A stretch of DNA of 47,197 nt from an uncultured Bacteriovoracaceae bacterium (GCA_938034385.1 CALHLC010000023.1:1-47197); one strand, 5' to 3'. Shown: positions 16,377 to 24,180, numbered from the stretch's first letter. Notes: a model not told the origin generated them from the letters alone. A program made the numbers and translations.

Positions 16377-16391
16377 TTTGAATTATTCAAA
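16377..16391. promoter_or_regulatory. 15-bp palindrome in the ribA upstream region
   Basis: TTTGAAT and ATTCAAA flank one T, about 50 bp upstream of ribA. The element contains TTGAAT, which with TGTATT 18 bp downstream could make a weak sigma-70 promoter, so a repressor bound here would block it. Another short stem, TATTCC/GGAATA, lies at 16346-16362. I do not see the conserved pattern of an FMN riboswitch. Confidence 0.35.
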
Positions 16392-16439
16392 GAGCATGAA
16401 ATGTATTTTTATATATAAAGAAATACGCAAGGAGAAAAA

Positions 16440-17051
16440 ATGAAATTAACAATAAGAAACTCTGTTAAAGTTCCCATGGAAGATAAAGAAGCTAAGTTTG
16501 TGACATTTGATGGGATTGAAGATAACAAGGATCATGTTGTTTTAGATTTTAGAAAAGATCTCAACCAGGAAATCGTAGATGTAAGAATTCACTCAGAATG
16601 TTTAACTGGAGATGTATTTGGGTCTTCTAGATGTGACTGTGGAGAGCAATTAAAAGAAGCTGTTGAGAAATTCCATCACAATGGAGGAATTTTAATCTAT
16701 TTAAGACAAGAAGGCAGAGGAATTGGATTAAATAATAAGTTAGATGCCTATGCTCTTCAACTTGAAGGACTAGATACTTATCAGGCCAATACGGCATTAG
16801 GTTTAGACGAAGATTTAAGAGATTATGAAATAGCAGCTCAAATGTTAAAAGCAATGGGAGTAAATAAGATAAATCTTCTAAGTAACAATCCTAAGAAAGC
16901 ATCTCAGTTGCAAGATTATGGCATAGACATTCAAAAGAAAATATCGACAGGTGTCTTTCTAAAAGAAGGAAACCTTCATTACTTGAGAGCAAAAGTTGAA
17001 CATACAAATCATGCAATTGATTTAAAAAATGTACAGTGCGTAACCTGCTAA
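16440..17051 (+). CDS. ribA: GTP cyclohydrolase II
   Basis: 203 residues, the single-domain RibA form without the fused 3,4-dihydroxybutanone-phosphate synthase. Zinc ligands Cys54, Cys65 and Cys67 appear in SECLTGDVFGSSRCDCG, at the same numbers as in the E. coli enzyme. The GTP-binding and catalytic segment RQEGRGIGLNNKLDAYALQ (from residue 89) and the DTYQAN/DLRDY segments are intact. The C-terminus ends unusually in CVTC, a CxxC pair. It opens the pyrimidine ring of GTP as first step of riboflavin synthesis. SD AAGGAG precedes the ATG. The MFS gene begins one base after the stop. Confidence 0.94.
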   Translation: MKLTIRNSVKVPMEDKEAKFVTFDGIEDNKDHVVLDFRKDLNQEIVDVRIHSECLTGDVFGSSRCDCGEQLKEAVEKFHHNGGILIYLRQEGRGIGLNNKLDAYALQLEGLDTYQANTALGLDEDLRDYEIAAQMLKAMGVNKINLLSNNPKKASQLQDYGIDIQKKISTGVFLKEGNLHYLRAKVEHTNHAIDLKNVQCVTC

Positions 17052-17052
17052 A

Positions 17053-18237
17053 GTGAATCTACATACTCAAATTATTACATCAAGGTTCTTAGGATCGCTG
17101 ACAAGTTCTGTTTTTACCTTTTATGTTTTCCATAAAGTATTCACTCTAACAAATTCTGCACTCTGGACAGGTGCAGTTGGACTAATTCTCTACCTTCCAA
17201 CAATTACTCTTAATTTATATGTAGGTAATTTAAGTGATCAATGGAAAAACATCGGAAAGATTTATCATATCATCATATTTATAAAATGTTTGATCATATC
17301 AACTATACTCTTTTCCACTCATCTCTATGTTATTTTAATAGTATTGCTTGGACTTTCTATTATTAGGAGCTTTAGAATCCCTACGTATTATTCCATGATT
17401 CAAAATATTACATTCAGCACTTCTAATTCTGCAAAGTTAAATACCATAGCCTGGCAATTACCAATAATCTTAGCTCCGGCCTTAGTGACTCTTTCCTACT
17501 CACTAAATCTAAGCCCACAGATTTTATTAATATTCATATGTCTTATCCAGTTTTCAGAATACCTACTAACTTTTAGATTTACTACTCTACAAAGAACTCA
17601 ACCAACCTCAAAGCTAAAAACAGGGATCATCAAATCCTTGAAGTCTCTAAATATAATTGAAAGAAAAGAACTTTTTGCACCTTTTTTTATTGATGCAATA
17701 CTTGCTTCATTTATGGGTCTTACTATATTAATCCCATTTATCTTACTAGATATCGGAGCAGATGCTACTAAATTTGGTTTTACAAAATCATTATTTCACT
17801 TCTTTGCCTTTATCTCAGTTTTACTAGTTCCTAAAAAAATCATTGCTCAACTTAATTTAAGAACATTCAGTATTTTAATTGGTATTTGGAGTGTCGCCTT
17901 ACTACTTTTAGGACTAAACCAAAGTTTTACATTCTTATTGATTCTCATTGCATTCTTAGGACTTATAGATGGCTTAAGTTGCATACTGAGAGAAAAATTC
18001 TTACTTCAGCTTTCAAAGAATAATGAACTTGGAAAAGTTAGTGCCTTAAACGCCCTATTAATCGCTACAGGAGATGAACTCGGAGAGTTCAATACAGGCT
18101 TTTGGATTGAAAATTTAGGATTAAAACTTACAATTTATACTGCTTTTGGAATAAGTTTATTCTTTTCAATTATCCTTCACGCTCTATCTCAAAAACCTAA
18201 AAAAACTATTGTCCTGAAAAAATTTACCAACTACTAG
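17053..18237 (+). CDS. MFS transporter, uncharacterised
   Basis: 394 residues, almost entirely hydrophobic, with about ten to twelve membrane helices and a longer cytoplasmic loop after about residue 180, as in the major facilitator superfamily. The loop between helices 2 and 3 contains GNLSDQWKN, the MFS motif-A region (G-x-L-S/A-D). It starts with GTG one base after the ribA stop, so it is almost certainly co-translated with ribA. Transport of a flavin-pathway compound is a tempting guess from this coupling, but no sequence motif shows the substrate. It resembles the MFS_3 type of exporters (MdtG/EntS-like). Confidence 0.8.
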   Translation: MNLHTQIITSRFLGSLTSSVFTFYVFHKVFTLTNSALWTGAVGLILYLPTITLNLYVGNLSDQWKNIGKIYHIIIFIKCLIISTILFSTHLYVILIVLLGLSIIRSFRIPTYYSMIQNITFSTSNSAKLNTIAWQLPIILAPALVTLSYSLNLSPQILLIFICLIQFSEYLLTFRFTTLQRTQPTSKLKTGIIKSLKSLNIIERKELFAPFFIDAILASFMGLTILIPFILLDIGADATKFGFTKSLFHFFAFISVLLVPKKIIAQLNLRTFSILIGIWSVALLLLGLNQSFTFLLILIAFLGLIDGLSCILREKFLLQLSKNNELGKVSALNALLIATGDELGEFNTGFWIENLGLKLTIYTAFGISLFFSIILHALSQKPKKTIVLKKFTNY

Positions 18238-18429
18238 TCTTTATAAATCAAAAAAATCTATATTCTTCGTTAATATTTAGCTCAAAATTGGAGTCAAAAA
18301 GTATTTCCAGTATCACTATGACCCTGAAAATTTAATACTTTATTACTTTCATTTGAATCACTAGCAATCTCTTAGAAATTATTAGATATCTATTAATAGG
18401 CTCATGCCTAAACCAACAAGGGGAGAAAA

Positions 18430-19089
18430 ATGAAAAATCTAATTTTATTAATGACATTCTTAAGTCTTATTTCATGCGAGGACTTCAATGGACAATTTAA
18501 TTCTAGCAAAACACTTCAGCTCAAAGATGGGAAATCGATTGCACCGGGGATCTATTCTGCTGAAGTAAAAATCAAAGGTAAAAAGAAACTCAAACTCAAA
18601 CTTAAAAACTCTTATCTAGATGAAAAAATCAAAATAAAGCTTGATCAAGATTTAGAAAAACTCATGATAGGTGGGCAAATAGATATTCCTTCTCACTCTA
18701 ATGATCAACAACTGGCAATCAGTGGATCATTGAAGAAAAATACAACTTACTCAAACTCAATTAATTCGATAGAAACGTGTAGTTTGTACGTCCCAAGAAG
18801 GCAATGTAAAAAAGTATGTGTAGAACATAGGCCATCTAAAAAGCCAAATGGTCCAAGATCAAGAAAGCCAAGAAAGAAAAAGCACCCAAAGGTAACTTGT
18901 AAAAGAGTTTGTAAAAGAGTTAACGTATTAGTAGTTGGATCAAAAGAGGTTCAGTACCACTACAGCACTCAGGCTCAATACCTAGATCTTTCGATCTCAT
19001 CAGCTTCAGGTAAGTTTATCGGTGATTTTAGTGGATCTAGCTCTGATTCTCATAAAAGCTATGACTATGTAGGACAGTGTTACCTATAA
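18430..19089 (+). CDS. Lipoprotein with two CxxxC motifs and a basic central segment
   Basis: 219 residues. The leader ends in a lipobox, LSLISC with Cys16, followed by Glu-Asp. The N-terminal half is beta-rich and Lys-rich (IKGKKKLKLKLKN), resembling a small beta-sandwich. In the centre two CxxxC motifs (QCKKVC near residue 121, TCKRVC near 156) flank a highly basic stretch of Pro, Arg and Lys. The tail (about 165-219) is Ser/Tyr-rich and ends with one more Cys in GQCYL. The basic stretch could contact nucleic acid, lipid A phosphates or peptidoglycan. Family not recognised. Ribosome site GGGGAGA; own terminator downstream. Confidence 0.75.
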   Translation: MKNLILLMTFLSLISCEDFNGQFNSSKTLQLKDGKSIAPGIYSAEVKIKGKKKLKLKLKNSYLDEKIKIKLDQDLEKLMIGGQIDIPSHSNDQQLAISGSLKKNTTYSNSINSIETCSLYVPRRQCKKVCVEHRPSKKPNGPRSRKPRKKKHPKVTCKRVCKRVNVLVVGSKEVQYHYSTQAQYLDLSISSASGKFIGDFSGSSSDSHKSYDYVGQCYL

Positions 19090-19105
19090 AAACTCTATAA
19101 TAACA

Positions 19106-19141
19106 AAGCAAGGTCCTAGTACTTATCTTAGGGCCTTGCTT
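19106..19141 (+). terminator. Rho-independent terminator of the lipoprotein gene
   Basis: AAGCAAGGTCCTA (19106-19118) pairs with TAGGGCCTTGCTT (19129-19141), 13 bp with one G-U pair and a 10-base loop. It is followed by ATTTAT, and lies 17 bp after the stop codon. This is one of the strongest terminators in the window. Confidence 0.85.
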
Positions 19142-19395
19142 ATTTATATCAATTGCATCACAAAACATCACTCTAGCTCAACTCATTTGAATATATTTAT
19201 GATTGCCACAAAAAATCGGCAAATCAAAAACCTTAACGATCTTCCCAACATATTGAAATCACAGACAAAACTAAAGAAAACTCTTTATCAAATGAAATCA
19301 AATCAAGTCATCATTTATACTAAATAAGGAAAGAGCAAGGCCACTAACAAGAGGTATTAAATGTTAAAAGTTAATCGATATTTTTGAACCCCCTA

Positions 19396-19418
19396 GGAAT
19401 TATCATGATGATAATTCC
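19396..19418. promoter_or_regulatory. 23-bp perfect palindrome, operator-like
   Basis: GGAATTATCAT and ATGATAATTCC flank a single G. The 11-bp arms with a one-base centre are typical of a dimer-binding operator, since an RNA hairpin would have to open several pairs to form a loop. It lies 68 bp before the GTG start of the GT-C gene. The cognate regulator is unknown. Confidence 0.6.
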
Positions 19419-19440
19419 AACTTGCCCTTCCCAAAAAATG

Positions 19441-19470
19441 GGCCTAAGAGTTTAACTTTTAGGCCTATTT
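19441..19470 (+). terminator. Terminator-like hairpin directly before the GT-C gene (possible attenuator)
   Basis: GGCCTAAGAGT (19441-19451) can pair with ACTTTTAGGCC (19455-19465) with one G-U pair, and TATTTTTATT follows. This has all parts of an intrinsic terminator, yet only about 15 bp separate the T run from the GTG start at 19486. The right arm also contains TTAACTTTTA, the exact complement of TAAAAGTTAA at 19365-19374, so an alternative fold could prevent the stem. Confidence 0.6.
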
Positions 19471-19485
19471 TTATTATCATTAAGA

Positions 19486-20697
19486 GTGATTATTTTTCTT
19501 ATCCCATTTTTTTCTTTTTTAATGCGCTTAATTGCAACTCACCCTTCATCTGGTACATATTATGTTCTCTTACAGGTAATATTTATTATTTTAGTTTTGA
19601 TCTTTGGATACAAGAAATTCAAACCTAAAAAGAGCTACTTTTTACTATCACTCTTCATCGCCGGTTCTTTTCAAATTAATATTCCTCCTATTCAAGAAAA
19701 TGATCAGTTTAGATATTTCTGGGAAGGAAAAGTCGCATCTCAATTAAAAAACCCATACAAACTATCTCCAAGTAATCAAGAGCTAGACTTCATAGATTTC
19801 CCTGAAAGAAACCTGATCTCTTATAATAAACTTACAAGTATTTATCCCCCTTTATCGATTGCCTTTTGGAGCAGTTTTTCAAGTTTTAATTACAAAGAAA
19901 TGTTACAGATCAATCAAGTAATTTTTCTATTTCTATACCTCATTTTTTGCTCACTTCTTTTAAAACAACATGAAAACTATTTTTTCGTATCTTTGAGCTC
20001 CCTGGCTTTTATAAAGGAGTTCATACAATCAGTTCACATTGATTTACTGGCAGGATTTTTTTTCTTGCTATTTTTCATTCAATTTAAAAATAAAAACTTG
20101 ATTTCTTCATTAAGTTCTCTGGCAGCTCAGGTTCTTACAAAATTACTAGGGATACTCATCTTTCCATTTATTCTACTGCGTGAAAAAAAGAGCAACTACT
20201 TTCTCATCTTAATCTATGCCATTATACCGATTTTGATTTACGCTTATTTGGCACTAACCAACTCATCAAACGGGCCGGAAGCCTTTATTACTTCTTGGAA
20301 GTGGAATAGTTTAACCTATGAAGTTTTACTTTCCTTGGGCCTTGAACATATAACTATAAAGCTTATTATTAGATCTTTCTTTTTCGCCACGTATCTTGCG
20401 ACCCTCTATCTTTTCTGGAAGAGAAAAATAAGTTTTTTAAAGTCAATAGCTTTAGTTTTTGCTCTATTGTTTTTCTTCTCACATGTTTATAATGCTTGGT
20501 ATGGAATTTACTTGTTTATCCCAGCATACCTTTTAGGAAATCTTGGATTTATTCTCTATAGCCTTTCAGGACTTTTTGGATATTTACTATATGACTATAA
20601 CTATGAAATGAGTATCGCATTTATAACCCATTTGTTTTTCCTATGGGGATGTTTTGAGATGATTAATAATAAAGATACATTGAATATAGAATTTTAA
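19486..20697 (+). CDS. Membrane GT-C-type glycosyltransferase, mannosyltransferase-like
   Basis: 403 residues with about ten membrane helices. After the first helices comes the loop ENDQFRYFWEGKVASQLKNP, and then LTSIYPPLSIAFW. This D-x-x-R-Y-x-W-(D/E)-G ... NPY ... YPP pattern is typical of bacterial polyprenol-phosphate-sugar-dependent transferases (DUF2029/GT87 and relatives), which add sugars on the outer face of the inner membrane. Start: GTG at 19486 with a weak AAGAG site, since in-frame stops upstream rule out a longer form. The next possible start is ATG at 19522. Its last 35 bp overlap the convergent GT2 gene, itself DPM-synthase-like, which could supply the lipid-linked sugar. Confidence 0.72.
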   Translation: MIIFLIPFFSFLMRLIATHPSSGTYYVLLQVIFIILVLIFGYKKFKPKKSYFLLSLFIAGSFQINIPPIQENDQFRYFWEGKVASQLKNPYKLSPSNQELDFIDFPERNLISYNKLTSIYPPLSIAFWSSFSSFNYKEMLQINQVIFLFLYLIFCSLLLKQHENYFFVSLSSLAFIKEFIQSVHIDLLAGFFFLLFFIQFKNKNLISSLSSLAAQVLTKLLGILIFPFILLREKKSNYFLILIYAIIPILIYAYLALTNSSNGPEAFITSWKWNSLTYEVLLSLGLEHITIKLIIRSFFFATYLATLYLFWKRKISFLKSIALVFALLFFFSHVYNAWYGIYLFIPAYLLGNLGFILYSLSGLFGYLLYDYNYEMSIAFITHLFFLWGCFEMINNKDTLNIEF

Positions 20698-21349
20698 TAG
20701 ACGCTTTCAAAGACCCAATTATTGAACCACTTATTTTTGACTTCCCTATGCGCTTTTTATAACTCACAGGAACTTCAGAAATTTCCAGATTTCCCTTCAA
20801 GGCCTTCATTTGCATCTCTATGGTCCACCCAAAGTTTTTATCAACCATACTTAATTCTTGAAGTTTTGACTTCTTTATAACTCGCATTGGCCCAAGATCT
20901 GAAAACTTAAAAGTTCCAGGATAGAGTAAACTCATCACCAGGCAAGCAAATTTATTCCCAAGACTTGCATGAATAAATAATGATCCAGGTTCACTCTCTC
21001 CCGCAATTCTTGAGCCAAGACAAAAGTCACTTCCTTTTTCACACTCTTTAAATAACAACTCTATCTCTTTAGGATTATCAGAATAATCTCCATCAACAAA
21101 CCCAATTAATATCTCGCTAGAATAGTTAGAAAAAACATATTCTAATCCTTTCAAGCATGCACTTCCATATCCCATTTTCTTCTCTAGAAGATAAGTAGCA
21201 CCATGACCAATAATTTCATCTTTAGTTTTATCGGTTGAGTTATTATCTACAACTATGATCTCTTTAATACCTAATGTATTTAAATCTCTTAAAACAAATC
21301 CAATTGATTTTTCTTCATTATAAGCAGGAATAATAATAACTTTATCCAT
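20663..21349 (-). CDS. Family 2 glycosyltransferase, polyprenol-phosphate sugar synthase type
   Basis: 228 residues. The N-terminal nucleotide-binding strand is VIIIPAYNEEKSIG, followed by VVDNNSTDKT and the metal-binding FVDGDYSDNP (DxD-type). A C-terminal acceptor region follows (EVPVSYKKRIGKSKISGS, the conserved Arg/Lys-rich segment of dolichyl-phosphate mannose synthase-like enzymes). There are no true C-terminal membrane helices, so it is probably peripheral. It is the third of three overlapping minus-strand genes and converges on the GT-C gene. Likely reaction: transfer of a sugar from a nucleotide sugar to polyprenyl phosphate, feeding the GT-C enzyme; this is inferred. Confidence 0.85.
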   Translation of the reverse strand: MDKVIIIPAYNEEKSIGFVLRDLNTLGIKEIIVVDNNSTDKTKDEIIGHGATYLLEKKMGYGSACLKGLEYVFSNYSSEILIGFVDGDYSDNPKEIELLFKECEKGSDFCLGSRIAGESEPGSLFIHASLGNKFACLVMSLLYPGTFKFSDLGPMRVIKKSKLQELSMVDKNFGWTIEMQMKALKGNLEISEVPVSYKKRIGKSKISGSIIGSLKASIKILYSMYLYY

Positions 21350-21959
21350 TTAGGCCTTTAAAAAACTTACTCATAGGATTATTAAAAAGATCCTCTTTAA
21401 GGTAGATTTCTTTTATTCTATTAAAGTCTTCAATTCTATCAACATCAAAACGAGGACTTAATAATGATATTTCTGGTGTAATATTTTTTATTAAATCACT
21501 AGCTGCAAATTCACTTGAATAGCGAACTTCCTTGAAAACATTTAGGTCCATATGTGATGGAAATTCAAAGTAATAAAACCCTCCATCTGCACATTGTCCA
21601 AGGAGATACTCCCCTTTAGCTGAGTCAATCTCGTTAAGATCAATTTGAGGACAATCTGTTCCTAAGATTCCAACTTGATCATATCTATCTCTTACTTGCT
21701 CAATAGTATGAATCAATATTTCTGATAGCTTAACTCCTTCTTGAAAAATAACTTCCTCTTTTTCATAAAGTGAATGTCTTTTCTTTTGTACATTGTGAAC
21801 AGACCAATAAACATTGCACCCTTCAAGCTTTTCTTTGATAGTCACAAAGCAGGCCTTATTAAAATCATTGACCGTTTTTTCATCTATGTCGGCCCTAAGC
21901 TTTGTCTTCGAGTTTAGATCATCGAAGTATTTAGTAAATACAATATAACACTTATTCAT
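21342..21959 (-). CDS. TIGR04282-type nucleotidyltransferase-like glycosyltransferase (DUF2064)
   Basis: 205 residues. The strand-loop VFTKYFDDLNSKTKLRADI replaces the usual 'K-x-P-x-x-G-x-x-K-T-R-L' of the CofC-like DUF2064 family. The later VGILGTDCPQIDLNEI and GQCADGGFYYFEFP match its 'GSDCP.l....l' and 'D..P..DGGYylig' motifs. The 8-bp overlaps with both neighbours show co-translation with two GT2 enzymes. Proteins of this family are repeatedly found next to a TIGR04283 glycosyltransferase, as here. The substrate is unknown. The divergent N-terminal signature (T-K-Y-F in place of K-x-P) could mean altered nucleotide choice. Confidence 0.75.
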   Translation of the reverse strand: MNKCYIVFTKYFDDLNSKTKLRADIDEKTVNDFNKACFVTIKEKLEGCNVYWSVHNVQKKRHSLYEKEEVIFQEGVKLSEILIHTIEQVRDRYDQVGILGTDCPQIDLNEIDSAKGEYLLGQCADGGFYYFEFPSHMDLNVFKEVRYSSEFAASDLIKNITPEISLLSPRFDVDRIEDFNRIKEIYLKEDLFNNPMSKFFKGLNG

Positions 21960-22638
21960 AATCAGAGTTTAGCCCTATGTTTTCTTCATATTTCTTATTC
22001 ATTGATTTATGATCTTGCCCCAGATAATAGTCTTTTTTCATTAAAAAATTTAAATAAGCTTGTTTCCAAAAACCATCTTTTTCAAACCTTATGGCCGAAG
22101 TGGTTGATTTAAAATGTAACCGAGTAGGCTTATCATAACTCAAAAGCTTCTTGCAGATATCAGTATCTTCGAATATATCAACATCAGGAAAGCCTTTAAT
22201 CTCATCTAGCAAAGACCTTCTAGCAAACAAACAATGATCTAAATAATAAATACCTCTTAAGTCTCCTCGAATATAATTTGAATAAAAGGAAGTAAACTTG
22301 AGCATCAAAGATGATTTATCAAAAGTATGAGTAAACGCCCCCCAGCTTAATTTGGCATAATGACTTATCAAGTATTCGATAGCTTTGATTTCCAATAAGC
22401 TTCTTGGATGATGAAATACTACAAACTCACAACTAGATAAGCTCAACCCAAAGTTCATTCGTTGTGCCCGAGAATTGGTATCTATAAAGTGAATATTTTT
22501 TGAAATATCTTGTTCTTTAGCGCAACTAGTAATAATAATTTGCTCTATATCTAGAGATTTATATCTTTGCTTGGCCTTTAAAACTAAACCATCCTGAAGC
22601 AATGATTTGACCGGATAAATAATACTAACAATTGCCAT
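21952..22638 (-). CDS. Family 2 glycosyltransferase, TIGR04283-like
   Basis: 228 residues. The N-terminal strand VSIIYPVKSLLQDGL is followed by a short nucleotide-binding region. The central motif NFGLSLSSCEFVVFHHPRSL replaces the usual 'G...A.G..l.FLHaD..L', and GGDVDIFEDTD-like residues (GFPDVDIFEDTDICKKL) match the 'P..EDt.l..rl' signature of this family. The family normally has an Asp where this protein has His/Pro, so catalysis or metal binding may differ. First gene of the three-gene unit; the ATG at 22638 has little ribosome site. Inferred role: sugar transfer in a glycolipid or exopolysaccharide pathway with its neighbours. Confidence 0.7.
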   Translation of the reverse strand: MAIVSIIYPVKSLLQDGLVLKAKQRYKSLDIEQIIITSCAKEQDISKNIHFIDTNSRAQRMNFGLSLSSCEFVVFHHPRSLLEIKAIEYLISHYAKLSWGAFTHTFDKSSLMLKFTSFYSNYIRGDLRGIYYLDHCLFARRSLLDEIKGFPDVDIFEDTDICKKLLSYDKPTRLHFKSTTSAIRFEKDGFWKQAYLNFLMKKDYYLGQDHKSMNKKYEENIGLNSDYE

Positions 22639-22750
22639 GCATTCAAGATCCTCTAAAAGAGATATTCAGACAAATACACTGTTTTGTTACAAGAATTTGA
22701 AAAAAACTTAATAAAGTTAGAATTAGTAAAAAACGTCAAAATTAAAAGCC

Positions 22751-22756
22751 TATAAT
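22751..22756 (+). promoter_or_regulatory. Candidate -10 box upstream of the large barrel gene
   Basis: A perfect TATAAT lies 141 bp upstream of the barrel gene. There is no good -35 box at 16-18 bp (the bases are A-rich), so it is only a weak candidate. A 15-codon frame at 22775-22822 lies just downstream but has no ribosome site. Confidence 0.25.
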
Positions 22757-22897
22757 ATCAAGTACTTAACTACCATGAAATTTTTATGGTACCAATTTGC
22801 ACTCATTGTCGGATGGAATTGAATTAAGTAAATTCATTTTGTTAACCAAATATCGTGTTAAGAAGACACTCTATTTTTACCCTCATAAGGAGCCATT

Positions 22898-24115
22898 ATG
22901 AAATTTTTTCTTTTATTATGTTTAGCTTCGGTAACTGCTTTCTCATCAACTGACCCATCAGCGATTGAAGGATCTGTAGAAGCCAGCATTGAAACTGTAT
23001 CTAAAAACCCTGTTAAGTTTAATTTAAAATCAAGCTTAAATACTAACCAACACTCTATTCAAAGTGGTTCTTGGCAACCAGATGGAAAAATGTTGATGAA
23101 CGAACTAAGTATTTCAAAGAAATTTGAACTTGGACAATTTGGACAATTTAGTGTTGAAACAACACCTAAGGTTACAGCAGGAACTACTACTGAAGAATCT
23201 CAATTAGACTCTGATGATTCACTTTATAAGTTAAATGCTACTAACAGTATGAAACTTTCAGCTAAAAGCGGAAACATTGGATACGGTATAAAAGCTGATA
23301 TGGGATACAAAAAAGGTTATACATATAGAATGAGAAACTACTTAGGTGGTGATACAAACCAGGCATATAGAAGAGATACAACTCACACTATGGCAGGACT
23401 TGGTCTTTTTGGTGATATCTTATTTAATAAAAACTATAAACTTGGAGCAACAGGTTCTATAACTTATAAGAATTATCTTAATCCTTATTACCCTGAAAGA
23501 CCTGCAAGAGTAGCTAGAGATGCTGCAGCAGGAACTCTAGCCGAAACAAGACAAGACCTTTTTGTAGGTAAAGAATACGACCATGTAAGCTACAAAGCTG
23601 GACTAAATCATCAAATCATTGGAAATAAACTCTTAACAGTATCATTTCCTATGAAGTTTGAATTAAGAGACTTTTCTGAGTTAAACGCTTTTGGTGAAGG
23701 TTGGGTTCCGTCTACTGAAACTAGTAAAAGATATATCTACTCTGCCGGAGTTGATACATCTTTAAATCTTGAGCCTGTAACACTTAAAGGTGGATTCTCG
23801 CTTGGTAGATATGACGAACAAAATGGTGGAAAATCACACTTTCAAACAGAAAGAATAACTGCTTCAGCTGGAATCAGTGCAGCTCTTAGCAAAAGTATTA
23901 CTTTCAACTTTGATTACTCTTTAGATATCTGGGATTATGACTATGATGAGAGAGCTGGAGATGAAAAATATGATACTTATGGAACAAGCATAAACATTGC
24001 TAAGCCATTTGCTCTTCCATTTGATACTACAGTTGGATTTGAAGTAGCTACAGGAACTTGGGGTTACCCATACAATAACACTTCTGGAAGTGTTGCTTTT
24101 GACTTTACTCTTTAA
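22898..24115 (+). CDS. Large outer-membrane beta-barrel protein, uncharacterised
   Basis: 405 residues with a signal peptide (cleavage near TAFSS). Throughout it shows alternating polar/hydrophobic strands with Gly/Tyr girdles, enough for about 16-18 strands. The C-terminus VAFDFTL is close to the aromatic barrel-assembly signal, with Leu last. Longer loops at about 145-165 and 200-235 (rich in Arg/Tyr/Asp) are probably on the cell surface. Strong ribosome site AAGGAG before the ATG, and a very strong terminator follows, both signs of high expression. It may be a porin-like protein; no specific family is recognised. Confidence 0.72.
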   Translation: MKFFLLLCLASVTAFSSTDPSAIEGSVEASIETVSKNPVKFNLKSSLNTNQHSIQSGSWQPDGKMLMNELSISKKFELGQFGQFSVETTPKVTAGTTTEESQLDSDDSLYKLNATNSMKLSAKSGNIGYGIKADMGYKKGYTYRMRNYLGGDTNQAYRRDTTHTMAGLGLFGDILFNKNYKLGATGSITYKNYLNPYYPERPARVARDAAAGTLAETRQDLFVGKEYDHVSYKAGLNHQIIGNKLLTVSFPMKFELRDFSELNAFGEGWVPSTETSKRYIYSAGVDTSLNLEPVTLKGGFSLGRYDEQNGGKSHFQTERITASAGISAALSKSITFNFDYSLDIWDYDYDERAGDEKYDTYGTSINIAKPFALPFDTTVGFEVATGTWGYPYNNTSGSVAFDFTL

Positions 24116-24142
24116 TATATAATAAATATATTTTATGATTCT

Positions 24143-24168
24143 AGGGCCCACAAGTTGGGCCCTTTTTT
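24143..24168 (+). terminator. Strong Rho-independent terminator after the barrel gene
   Basis: AGGGCCCA (24143-24150) and TGGGCCCT (24156-24163) form a perfect GC-rich stem with a 5-base loop, followed by TTTTTT. It ends 12 bp before the msrB start codon, so msrB must rely on readthrough or on a promoter upstream of the hairpin. Confidence 0.88.
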
Positions 24169-24180
24169 ATGGAGAAAATG

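Larger units (their letters stand above)
19142..19485. other. Non-coding stretch with paired signals upstream of the GT-C gene
   Basis: Between the lipoprotein terminator and the next gene start I see no convincing protein gene. A 63-codon frame overlapping the terminator has no ribosome site. The right half holds, in order, TTAAAAGTTAA (19364-19374), a 23-bp palindrome (19396-19418) and a terminator-like hairpin (19441-19465). The left half (19142-19360) is plain AT-rich sequence. The arrangement could be a leader with attenuation or a small RNA gene. Confidence 0.5.

Noticed and set aside
16208-16439. FMN riboswitch in front of ribA
   Set aside because: The conserved RFN-element pattern cannot be found by eye; only short AT-rich inverted repeats are present.
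16276-19176. CTCTAGCTCAAC shared by the ribA upstream region and the stretch before the GT-C gene
   Set aside because: A 12-bp match is at chance level and neither copy shows symmetry or promoter spacing.
19136-19327. A 63-codon plus-strand frame after the lipoprotein gene
   Set aside because: It begins inside the terminator stem, has no ribosome site and shows no protein-like composition.
22775-22822. A 15-codon frame (MKFLWYQFALIVGWN) upstream of the large barrel gene, after a TATAAT
   Set aside because: There is no ribosome site and no repeated regulatory codons, so a leader peptide cannot be supported.
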